Under the pieces are notes generated by a model. That model did no database searches and was not told the origin of the DNA. It saw only the letters and a program-made list of their open reading frames with translations. Below, one piece after another: positions 1 through 6,074 of a DNA stretch of 9,861 nucleotides. The DNA comes from an uncultured Blautia sp. (lineage in GTDB: Bacteria > Bacillota > Clostridia > Lachnospirales > Lachnospiraceae). The position numbers and the translations under genes were made by a program. Position 1 is the stretch's first letter, and every line of letters starts with the position of its first letter. The stretch lies in the NCBI GenBank assembly GCA_946629475.1, contig CAMOXX010000091.1, positions 1 to 9,861 on the forward strand. Direction: 5' to 3'.

Positions 1-1357
1 CATCGATATCAAAGGTAACCTCGATCTGCGGCACACCGCGGCGTGCGGGCGGGATTCCGTCCAGACGGAACTGGCCGAGGGACTTGTTGTCGCGCGCAAA
101 CTGACGCTCGCCCTGTACCACGTTGATGTCAACTGCAGTCTGATTGTCGGCAGCTGTCGAGAAGATCTGGCTCTTCTTGGTCGGGATCGTTGTGTTTCTC
201 TCGATCAGTCTGGTCGCTACGCCGCCCATGGTCTCGATCGACAGGGAAAGCGGAGTAACATCCAGCAGAAGGATATCGCCTGCGCCTGTGTCGCCGGCAA
301 GCTTGCCGCCCTGAATCGAAGCGCCGAGCGCAACGCACTCATCCGGATTCAGGCTCTTGCTGGGCTCCTTGCCTGTCAGCTGGCGGACCTTATCCTGCAC
401 AGCCGGAACACGGGTAGAACCGCCTACCAGAAGGACCTGGCCAAGTTCGCCAGCCGTGATGCCTGCGTCCGAAAGAGCCCTGCGGACAGGTTCTGCAGTC
501 TTTTCGATCAGGTCATGGGTCAGCTCGTCAAATTTTGCCCTGGTAAGGTTCATGTCAAAGTGCTTCGGTCCATCCTGGGTAGCAGTGATGAACGGAAGGT
601 TGATGTTGGTTGTCGTTGCGGAGGAAAGCTCCTTCTTCGCCTTCTCAGCAGCTTCCTTCAGTCTCTGAAGCGCCATCTTGTCATTGCTCAGATCGACACC
701 CTCGGTTCTTTTGAACTCGGAGAGCATGTAGTCTGTGATCTTCTGGTCAAAGTCATCGCCGCCCAGACGGTTGTTTCCTGCCGTTGCAAGAACTTCGATG
801 ACACCGTCGCCGATCTCGATGATGGAAACATCAAAGGTACCGCCGCCAAGGTCATAGACCATGATCTTCTGCTCTTTTTCGTTGTCAAGGCCGTAAGCCA
901 GCGCTGCCGCAGTCGGCTCGTTGATAATACGCTTTACATCAAGGCCGGCGATTTTGCCTGCGTCCTTGGTAGCCTGACGCTGTGCGTCGTTGAAATATGC
1001 GGGAACGGTGATAACCGCCTCTGTAACCTTCTCACCGAGGTAATCCTCAGCGTCCTTTTTCAGCTTCTGAAGGATCATTGCAGAGATCTGCTGCGGTGTA
1101 TACTGTTTTCCGTCGATGTTAACTCGGTAATCGGAGCCCATCTCCCTCTTGATGGAGGAGATCGTATTCTCCGCGTTGGTAACGGCCTGGCGCTTAGCCG
1201 GCTCGCCGATCAGACGCTCTCCGTTTTTGGTAAATGCGACTACCGACGGTGTGGTTCTTGATCCTTCCTGGTTTGCGATAACGGTGGGCTGTCCACCTTC
1301 CATAACTGCCACGCAGCTGTTTGTTGTTCCTAAGTCAATACCGATAATCTTGCTCAT
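1..1357 (-). CDS. dnaK: Molecular chaperone DnaK (Hsp70), C-terminal part beyond the window edge
   Basis: ATP-dependent Hsp70 chaperone of the cytosol. It binds exposed hydrophobic peptides and is cycled by DnaJ (ATP hydrolysis) and GrpE (ADP release). The first 452 codons are visible; the frame is still open at base 1, so the rest of the substrate-binding domain and the lid lie outside. The protein opens MSKIIGIDLGTTNSCVAVM (phosphate-1 motif). Further in are the phosphate-2 motif VYDLGGGTFDVS, NNRLGGDDFD, the adenosine motif LLVGGSTRVPAV, and the interdomain linker DILLLDVTPL at about residues 361-370, followed by the start of the beta-sandwich substrate domain. The linker position fits Gram-positive DnaK, which lacks the roughly 24-residue insertion of proteobacterial proteins. 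The start is an ATG with an AGGAGGAGGA site (1365-1374) 7 nt upstream. It is the third gene of the HrcA-controlled operon, 98 nt after grpE. Confidence 0.98.
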   Translation of the reverse strand, partial: MSKIIGIDLGTTNSCVAVMEGGQPTVIANQEGSRTTPSVVAFTKNGERLIGEPAKRQAVTNAENTISSIKREMGSDYRVNIDGKQYTPQQISAMILQKLKKDAEDYLGEKVTEAVITVPAYFNDAQRQATKDAGKIAGLDVKRIINEPTAAALAYGLDNEKEQKIMVYDLGGGTFDVSIIEIGDGVIEVLATAGNNRLGGDDFDQKITDYMLSEFKRTEGVDLSNDKMALQRLKEAAEKAKKELSSATTTNINLPFITATQDGPKHFDMNLTRAKFDELTHDLIEKTAEPVRRALSDAGITAGELGQVLLVGGSTRVPAVQDKVRQLTGKEPSKSLNPDECVALGASIQGGKLAGDTGAGDILLLDVTPLSLSIETMGGVATRLIERNTTIPTKKSQIFSTAADNQTAVDINVVQGERQFARDNKSLGQFRLDGIPPARRGVPQIEVTFDID

Positions 1358-1392
1358 TTATGTTTCCTCCTCCTGGGTTTTCTCATCTTCGG

Positions 1393-1452
1393 GCCGGATC
1401 CTTCCAATCCGGCTTTCTCTGTTTATAAGCTCCCGGTTCCTTATGCAACCGG
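1393..1452 (-). other. Two stem-loops in the grpE-dnaK spacer
   Basis: The 98-nt spacer between grpE and dnaK holds two separate inverted repeats. Read on the minus strand, the first is CCGGTT/AACCGG (1433-1452, 6 bp, 8-nt loop), just after the grpE stop. The second is GCCGGAT/ATCCGGC (1393-1413, 7 bp, 7-nt loop), about 20 nt before the dnaK ribosome site. Neither is followed by a T-run on the minus strand, so they do not look like intrinsic terminators. Their position suggests mRNA processing or stability elements that set dnaK expression apart from hrcA-grpE. That role is inference. A weak promoter-like pair, TTGCAT (1443-1448) and TATAAA (1422-1427), overlaps the region, but its 15-nt spacer is too short to be convincing. 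Confidence 0.5.
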
Positions 1453-1455
1453 ATT

Positions 1456-2130
1456 TCAGTTGGCCACCTTGACCATGCTGTGCCTTACCACGGAATCCTT
1501 GTAGGTATAGCCTTTCTGGAATTCCTCCACAACCGTGTTTTCTCCGTAATTCTCATCATCCACATGCATCACCGCATTGTGGAACGAAGGGTCAAAATCC
1601 TTTCCGACCGCTTCGATCGGAGCAACGCCCATATCCTCGAGCGCCGTCATCAGCTGTTTGTACACCAGCTTCATTCCATCCGCAAACGCGTCGTTCTCGG
1701 GCGCCTGTGAAAGGCCTCTCTCAAAGCTGTCCACCACCGGCAGTATTTTTTCGACAATATCCCGCGCTCCGATGATGTACATGCCGGACTTTTCCTTTTC
1801 CGTCCGCTTGCGGAAATTGTCGAACTCCGCCATATTGCGTTTCAGCTTGTCCGTAAGCTCTTCCACCTGCTGACGGTACTTTTCGATTTCCTTCTTTTTT
1901 CTGCCGAACATAGAGGTTCTTTCCGCCTCCTCAGTTTCATTTTCATCGTGATCCGATGCGGCCTGAGCATCCTCCTGCTCCGCTTCATCCTCCTCCGGAT
2001 CCTCGATCACGATCTCCGGCTTCTGTTTATTTTCTTCTGCGGAAGCCTCCGCGGATTCTCCTTCCTTTACGCCCTCCGCGTTTTCTTCTGTTATATTTTC
2101 CTCCGATTTATTCAGATCCACTTCTGACAC
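1456..2130 (-). CDS. grpE: Nucleotide exchange factor GrpE
   Basis: Cytosolic co-chaperone that speeds ADP release from DnaK. It is 224 residues long. The first 75 or so residues are a very acidic, low-complexity tail rich in Glu, Asp and Ala, as is common and poorly conserved in Gram-positive GrpE. From about residue 77 comes the long dimerising helix (KKKEIEKYRQQVEEL), then the family core AEFDNFRKRTEKEK (101-114). The C-terminal beta domain that contacts DnaK includes PIEAVGKDFDPSFHNAVMHV (171-190) and ends GYTYKDSVVRHSMVKVAN. The start is a GTG at 2130 with an AAAGGTGG site about 10 nt upstream. The next in-frame GTG, three codons on, cannot be excluded. It lies 18 nt after hrcA, so the two are surely cotranscribed. 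Confidence 0.97.
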   Translation of the reverse strand: MSEVDLNKSEENITEENAEGVKEGESAEASAEENKQKPEIVIEDPEEDEAEQEDAQAASDHDENETEEAERTSMFGRKKKEIEKYRQQVEELTDKLKRNMAEFDNFRKRTEKEKSGMYIIGARDIVEKILPVVDSFERGLSQAPENDAFADGMKLVYKQLMTALEDMGVAPIEAVGKDFDPSFHNAVMHVDDENYGENTVVEEFQKGYTYKDSVVRHSMVKVAN

Positions 2131-2148
2131 GAGATCTCAACCACCTTT

Positions 2149-3189
2149 CTATGTTTTATTCTGAAGCAGACTGTCGAGCTGGGTTTTCAGTTCCTTCAGA
2201 CTTTCCACAACGTTCTCATAATCCATACGCTTCGGCCCTATAATACCAATTGTGCCGCGCATTCCCGCTCCGAGTTCATAAGTCGCCGTCACAACGCTGC
2301 AGTCCTTCATTGTCTGGATTGGAAGCTCCTCCCCGATATAAACCGACAGGCCTGTATTTTCATCATCAGACATTCTCTGCCTGACCAGATCCGCAAGCTG
2401 CTGTTTTTCCTCGAATGTTGAGATCAGCTCACTCGCCTTTTCCTTGTCGGCAAGCTCCGGGTACTTGAAAATGTTTGTCGCTCCGGATGTGTAGATCTCC
2501 ACGTCCTCCTGATCCACCTGGATCGTAGCCGCAACCGCGTCGAGCACGGTCGCCACCACACTGCTGTGCATCCCCGCCTGTTCCTTCAGCCTGGCGATCA
2601 TTCCCAGGTTGATGTCCTGCACGGGAATACCGTTCAGATTCGTGTTCAGCAGCAGGTTCAGCTTCAGGATGGTCTCGTCATCCATCTCGTCCTCAAGCTC
2701 GATGATCTGGTTCCGGATCAGGTTGTTGTCATTCACAACAACGGCAACCAGCTGGCTCTTGCTTACCCTGGACAGCTGGATGAATTTGATCCGGCTGCCC
2801 CGGTACTGGGGTACCGAAACCATCGCCGCGTAGTTGGTGTTGGAGGCCAGCACCCTGGCCACCTTTTTCAGAACCTTGTCCATCTTGTCCGTCTGCTCGA
2901 TCATGAGGGAACGGAGGCCTTCGATCTCCTCCTCCTTTTCCTTCATCAGTTCATCCACATACAGGCGGTAGCCCTTGTCGGAAGGGATCCGGCCGGCCGA
3001 CGTGTGAGGCTGCACAATGTAGCCCATCTCTGTCAGGTCCGACATCTCATTCCGAATCGTCGCAGAACTTACATTCAGGTCGGCATATTTGGAAATGGTA
3101 CGGGATCCGACCGGCTCACCGGTCTCCATGTATGTCCGGATGATCGCTTTCAGTATTTTCTTTTTCCGCTCATCAAGACCGTAATCCAC
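2149..3189 (-). CDS. hrcA: Heat-inducible transcription repressor HrcA
   Basis: Dimeric repressor that binds CIRCE operators; in the family its folding depends on the GroE chaperonin, which couples repression to unfolded-protein load. It has 346 residues from the GTG at 3189. The N-terminal winged helix-turn-helix carries the signature LNVSSATIRNEMSDL (38-52), followed by GYIVQPHTSAGRIPSDKGYR (56-75). The central dimerisation/insert and GAF-like regions follow, with the C-terminal ELGAGMRGTIGIIGPKRMDY (305-324). I chose the GTG at 3189 because an AGGAAAGGGGG site sits 7 nt before it and translation then begins VDYGLDERKKKIL, as in other HrcA proteins. The frame stays open to a GTG at 3219, but that codon lies inside the CIRCE operator. 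First gene of the operon, self-repressed through CIRCE. Confidence 0.97.
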   Translation of the reverse strand: MDYGLDERKKKILKAIIRTYMETGEPVGSRTISKYADLNVSSATIRNEMSDLTEMGYIVQPHTSAGRIPSDKGYRLYVDELMKEKEEEIEGLRSLMIEQTDKMDKVLKKVARVLASNTNYAAMVSVPQYRGSRIKFIQLSRVSKSQLVAVVVNDNNLIRNQIIELEDEMDDETILKLNLLLNTNLNGIPVQDINLGMIARLKEQAGMHSSVVATVLDAVAATIQVDQEDVEIYTSGATNIFKYPELADKEKASELISTFEEKQQLADLVRQRMSDDENTGLSVYIGEELPIQTMKDCSVVTATYELGAGMRGTIGIIGPKRMDYENVVESLKELKTQLDSLLQNKT

Positions 3190-3196
3190 AGCTGAT

Positions 3197-3207
3197 CCCC
3201 CTTTCCT
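3197..3207 (-). promoter_or_regulatory. Ribosome binding site deciding the hrcA start
   Basis: AGGAAAGGGGG on the minus strand, 7 nt before the GTG at 3189. It lies between CIRCE and the coding region and supports GTG initiation rather than the longer open frame that would run into the operator. Confidence 0.8.
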
Positions 3208-3212
3208 GCTTG

Positions 3213-3239
3213 TTAGCACTCGTTTGATAAGAGTGCTAA
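3213..3239 (-). promoter_or_regulatory. CIRCE operator (HrcA binding site)
   Basis: Perfect consensus inverted repeat TTAGCACTC-N9-GAGTGCTAA, with the 9-nt spacer reading GTTTGATAA on the plus strand. It lies just downstream of the -10 box and within the expected 5' leader of hrcA, the usual place for this operator. Bound HrcA would block transcription of hrcA-grpE-dnaK. Only one copy is present in the window. Confidence 0.98.
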
Positions 3240-3252
3240 CATTTATGCTATT

Positions 3253-3300
3253 AAGATAGCACCGCCTTTTTTATTTGTCAACACCTTTTTTGTTTTTTTT
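3253..3300 (-). promoter_or_regulatory. Sigma-A promoter of the hrcA operon with upstream A-tracts
   Basis: On the minus strand, -35 TTGACA (3276-3281) is separated by exactly 17 nt from -10 TATCTT (3253-3258). The predicted start is near 3246, so CIRCE falls at about +8 to +34. Immediately upstream of the -35 are two A-tracts (A6 at 3286-3291 and A8 at 3293-3300), placed as an UP element would be. The perfect -35 and A-tracts suggest a strong promoter held down by HrcA. Confidence 0.9.
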
Positions 3301-3303
3301 CCG

Positions 3304-5295
3304 TCAAGAATCCGACAGCTCCATCAGATTCTTTTTGAGCTCCAGCATTTTATCGCGCAGCTCTGCCGCCTGCTCAAAATTCAGGTCGGCCGCTGCCGCC
3401 CTCATCTGCTTCTCTACCTCTTTGATCAGCTTCTCCAGTTCCTTTCTGTCCATCGATTCCGGATCCTTCTCCAGCTTCACCTCGGTCTCGGCGACTGCCT
3501 TCGAGACGGCAATCAGGTCCCTGACCGCCTTCCGGATCGTCGTAGGCGTGATATTGTGCTCCTTGTTGTATGCCTCCTGCAGCTCTCTCCTCCGGTTTGT
3601 CTCCTCGATCGCGTTCCGCATGGAATCGGTCATGACATCGGCATACATCACCACATGCCCCTCACTGTTCCGCGCTGCCCGCCCGATGGTCTGAATCAGG
3701 GATGTTTCGGAGCGGAGAAATCCTTCCTTGTCGGCATCCAGGATCGCGACAAGCGAAATCTCAGGAATATCCAGTCCTTCCCTCAGCAGGTTGATTCCCA
3801 CCAGGACATCAAAAACATCAAGCCGCATATCCCGGATGATTTCCGCCCGCTCCAGGGTATCGATGTCGGAATGCAGGTATCTTACCCGGATCCCCGCCTC
3901 CTTCAGGTATCCGGTGAGGTCCTCCGCCATGCGTTTTGTAAGTGTCGTAATCAATACTTTGTTTTTGCGGTCCGTCTCCCGGTTGATCTCCCCGATCAGG
4001 TCGTCGATCTGCCCCGCAACGGGACGCACTTCGATCTTCGGATCAAGAAGGCCGGTCGGGCGGATGATCTGCTCGGCACGCAGCAGCTCGTTCTGCTCCT
4101 CGTACTCTCCCGGAGTTGCCGAGACAAACAGTACCTGATCCAGCTTCTGTTCAAACTCGTCAAAGGACAGCGGCCGGTTGTCGAGCGCCGAGGGAAGCCG
4201 GAATCCGTATTCCACCAGGGTTTTCTTCCTGCTCAGGTTCCCCATGTACATCGCACCGACCTGGGGAATTGTTTTGTGGGATTCGTCCACAATCAGCAGA
4301 AAATCATCCCCGAAGTAATCCAGCAGCGTGTATGGCGGCTCGCCGGCCTCCAGCCCCGAGAGATACCTCGTATAGTTTTCGATGCCGGCACAGAATCCCG
4401 TCTCCTTCAGCATTTCTATATCAAAATTGGTGCGCTCCGCGATCCTCTGCGCCTCCAAAAGCTTATCCTCGCCTTTAAAGAAATCCACCTGCTGCTTCAG
4501 CTCCTGTGTGATCTGCTCCGCCGCCGCTTTCATCTGCTCGGCGGGCACCACATAGTGCGAAGCCGGAAAGATGCCGGCATGCGTGCGTTCCGCCTTCACC
4601 TGGCCGGTCAGCACATCGATCTCGGTGATGCGGTCGATCTCATCCCCGAAAAACTCGACACGGATGGCATTTTCTGAATAGTTGGCGGGGAAAATATCCA
4701 GGACATCCCCGTGCACCCGGAATGTTCCGCGGTGAAAATCCATCTCGTTCCGGGAATACTGGATATCGATCAGCTGCCGGATCACCTCGTCGCGGTCTTT
4801 CTCCATACCCGGCCGCAGCGAAATCATCATCTCCTGAAAATCCTTCGGCGATCCGATCCCGTAAATACATGAGACCGACGAGACAATGATCACATCCCGC
4901 CTCTCTGAAAGCGCGGCTGTAGCGGAGAGCCTCAGCTTGTCGATCTCGTCGTTGATCGCCGAGTCCTTCGCAATATATGTGTCGGTCGAAGGCACATAGG
5001 CCTCCGGCTGGTAATAATCATAATAGGAAACAAAATATTCAACGGCATTGTCCGGAAAGAACTCCTTAAACTCTCCGTACAGCTGTGCCGCAAGGGTCTT
5101 GTTATGGGCAAGCACAAGGGTCGGCTTGTTCAGGGCCTGAATAACATTTGCCATTGTGAAGGTTTTTCCGGATCCCGTAACCCCGAGAAGTGTCTGGCAC
5201 TGATTGCCTTCCCGGAAACCTTTTACAAGCTCTTCAATCGCCTGCGGCTGGTCGCCGGTAGGCTGATATTCCGAATGCAGATGAAACTGATCCAT
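3304..5295 (-). CDS. uvrB: Excinuclease ABC subunit B (UvrB)
   Basis: Damage-verifying DNA helicase-like ATPase of nucleotide excision repair; UvrA loads it and it recruits UvrC. It has 663 residues, the normal family length. Walker A is GVTGSGKT (38-45). The Tyr-rich beta-hairpin that clamps DNA is YYDYYQPEAYVPSTDTY (91-107). The Walker B/DEAD-like box is DESH (337-340), helicase motif V is GINLLREGLDIPE (500-512) and motif VI is QTIGRAARN (535-543). A C-terminal UVR motif for UvrC contact lies at about 625-660 (DLNFEQAAELRDKM). The ATG at 5295 is chosen because AAAGGA lies 7 nt upstream and the protein then begins MDQFHLHSEYQPTGDQPQAI, as in homologues. The frame is open a further 27 codons upstream, but that stretch looks non-coding. 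I see no Gram-positive SOS (LexA/DinR) box in the leader. uvrA and uvrC are not in the window. Confidence 0.98.
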   Translation of the reverse strand: MDQFHLHSEYQPTGDQPQAIEELVKGFREGNQCQTLLGVTGSGKTFTMANVIQALNKPTLVLAHNKTLAAQLYGEFKEFFPDNAVEYFVSYYDYYQPEAYVPSTDTYIAKDSAINDEIDKLRLSATAALSERRDVIIVSSVSCIYGIGSPKDFQEMMISLRPGMEKDRDEVIRQLIDIQYSRNEMDFHRGTFRVHGDVLDIFPANYSENAIRVEFFGDEIDRITEIDVLTGQVKAERTHAGIFPASHYVVPAEQMKAAAEQITQELKQQVDFFKGEDKLLEAQRIAERTNFDIEMLKETGFCAGIENYTRYLSGLEAGEPPYTLLDYFGDDFLLIVDESHKTIPQVGAMYMGNLSRKKTLVEYGFRLPSALDNRPLSFDEFEQKLDQVLFVSATPGEYEEQNELLRAEQIIRPTGLLDPKIEVRPVAGQIDDLIGEINRETDRKNKVLITTLTKRMAEDLTGYLKEAGIRVRYLHSDIDTLERAEIIRDMRLDVFDVLVGINLLREGLDIPEISLVAILDADKEGFLRSETSLIQTIGRAARNSEGHVVMYADVMTDSMRNAIEETNRRRELQEAYNKEHNITPTTIRKAVRDLIAVSKAVAETEVKLEKDPESMDRKELEKLIKEVEKQMRAAAADLNFEQAAELRDKMLELKKNLMELSDS

Positions 5296-5362
5296 AGTTT
5301 TTTCCTTTCGATCATGTCCATGGGGCGGGCGGGACTCAAAACGTCTCTGACTCCCCACACAG

Positions 5363-5379
5363 GGAATGCAAAGCATTCC
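5363..5379. other. Perfect inverted repeat in the uvrB leader
   Basis: GGAATGC-AAA-GCATTCC, a 7-bp perfect palindrome with a 3-nt centre, about 70 nt before the uvrB start. On the minus strand it lies some 5 nt downstream of a -10-like TATACA that has no good -35 partner. No T-run follows on either strand, so it is not an intrinsic terminator. It could be an operator or a leader hairpin; it does not match the GAAC-N4-GTTC type of SOS box. Confidence 0.45.
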
Positions 5380-5406
5380 AAATGTATAAGTATTGAAAAG
5401 ATGCAG

Positions 5407-5439
5407 AAAAGCCGCAAATACGCGATTGTATTTGCGGCT
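5407..5439 (-). terminator. Intrinsic terminator after mscL
   Basis: On the minus strand, a 12-bp perfect stem AGCCGCAAATAC/GTATTTGCGGCT with a 6-nt loop (5410-5439) runs straight into TTTTC. It lies about 60 nt after the mscL stop and before uvrB, so it should end the mscL transcript. The T-run is short, which may allow some read-through into uvrB. Confidence 0.75.
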
Positions 5440-5455
5440 CTCATTATGCAGCTAT

Positions 5456-5492
5456 GGGATAAGATATCCCGGCATCCCCGGCCGAAGGCCGG
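5456..5492 (-). other. Two triloop hairpins in the mscL 3' untranslated region
   Basis: Between the mscL stop and its terminator are two small perfect hairpins. Read on the minus strand they are CCGGCC-TTC-GGCCGG (5478-5492), 7 nt after the stop codon, and GGGATA-TCT-TATCCC (5456-5470). Each has a 6-bp stem and a 3-nt loop, and neither has a T-run. Possible 3' stability elements; function unknown. Confidence 0.5.
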
Positions 5493-5499
5493 CGGAAAA

Positions 5500-5913
5500 T
5501 CAAAGCTGAGATGTACAGTGCGGGCACCTTGTGGCATCCACGGAAATCTCGCTCTTGCAGAACGGGCAGATCTTTGTAGCCGGAGCAGCCGGTGCTTCCG
5601 GTTTTTTGACCTTGGCCGCCGCAGTGTTGACTGCCTTCAGGATGAGGAACAGTACCAGCGCAGTGATCAGGAAGTTGATGATCGCCGTGATGAAATTGCC
5701 GTACATAAGAACCGGCGCAGCATCACCGCTTCCGAGCTTCAGTGTAAGATTGGAAAAATCCGTTCCGCCGAAGATGCCCAGGATCGGGGTGATGATGTCC
5801 TCATTCAGAGAAGTCACAATCGCGGTGAACGCGCCGCCGATGATAACACCGACTGCCAGGTCCATGACGTTGCCTCTCATGATGAATTCTTTAAACTCTT
5901 TCACAAGACCCAT
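5500..5913 (-). CDS. mscL: Large-conductance mechanosensitive channel MscL with zinc-ribbon-like C-terminus
   Basis: Pentameric membrane channel that opens under membrane tension to release solutes during hypo-osmotic shock. It has 137 residues. The N-terminal amphipathic helix MGLVKEFKEFIMRGNVMDLA leads into the pore-lining TM1, whose signature is DLAVGVIIGGAFTAIV (18-33). After the extracytoplasmic loop comes TM2 (about 73-95). The usual cytoplasmic helix is replaced by a Lys/Pro/Ala linker (about 98-114) and a compact four-cysteine module, CPFC (116-119) and CPHC (130-133), ending TSQL. This looks like a zinc ribbon. The ATG has AAAGGGGA (5921-5928) 7 nt upstream. The gene has its own promoter and terminator, so it is probably monocistronic. 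The channel assignment is sure; zinc binding by the tail is inferred from the cysteines. Confidence 0.97.
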   Translation of the reverse strand: MGLVKEFKEFIMRGNVMDLAVGVIIGGAFTAIVTSLNEDIITPILGIFGGTDFSNLTLKLGSGDAAPVLMYGNFITAIINFLITALVLFLILKAVNTAAAKVKKPEAPAAPATKICPFCKSEISVDATRCPHCTSQL

Positions 5914-5951
5914 AGTGTTTTCCCCTTTCTTTTAAAAACCTCAACACAAAC

Positions 5952-5980
5952 ATATTACCTCATATGGCAAAAGGAATCAA
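5952..5980 (-). promoter_or_regulatory. Sigma-A promoter of mscL
   Basis: On the minus strand, TTGATT (5975-5980) is followed after exactly 17 nt by TAATAT (5952-5957). The expected start is near 5945, giving a leader of about 30 nt with the mscL ribosome site in it. No operator-like repeat overlaps it. Confidence 0.8.
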
Positions 5981-6012
5981 GAGATTTTCTTAAAGAAATC
6001 GTCACTATTCAC

Positions 6013-6036
6013 GGCCCAACCGCAAGCGGCTGGGCC
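6013..6036 (-). terminator. Strong hairpin after the DegV gene, possible terminator without T-run
   Basis: Read on the minus strand, GGCCCA(G)CCG and CGG(T)TGGGCC pair to form a stem of about 10 bp, including one G-T pair, with a short loop. Flanking CAC/GTG can extend it past a single bulge. It lies about 38 nt after the DegV stop, at the end of the ftsE-ftsX-protease-DegV block, where a terminator is expected. The sequence after it (GTGAATAGTGACG) has no T-run, so it may be an imperfect terminator or a 3'-end-protecting hairpin. A small GCCC-GTAA-GGGC hairpin precedes it, just after the stop. Confidence 0.5.
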
Positions 6037-6074
6037 TGTGCCCTCCATTCGGAATCTCGCCCTTACGGGCTCCA

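Noticed and set aside
515..1261. Plus-strand open frame of 248 codons opposite dnaK
   Set aside because: It lies wholly within the conserved dnaK coding region on the other strand, has no family resemblance and no proper ribosome site; a codon-bias shadow of dnaK.
3285..3300. T-rich run on the plus strand as a terminator
   Set aside because: No hairpin precedes it on the plus strand and no plus-strand gene exists; it is better read as A-tracts upstream of the hrcA promoter.
3556..4677. Plus-strand open frame of 373 codons opposite uvrB
   Set aside because: It mirrors uvrB codons, which are fully conserved on the minus strand. The product is rich in Leu, Arg, His and Gln with no recognisable domain; treated as a shadow.
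5296..5376. 27-codon N-terminal extension of uvrB
   Set aside because: The extension runs through the leader palindrome and does not look like protein sequence; the ATG at 5295 has a ribosome site and matches homologues.
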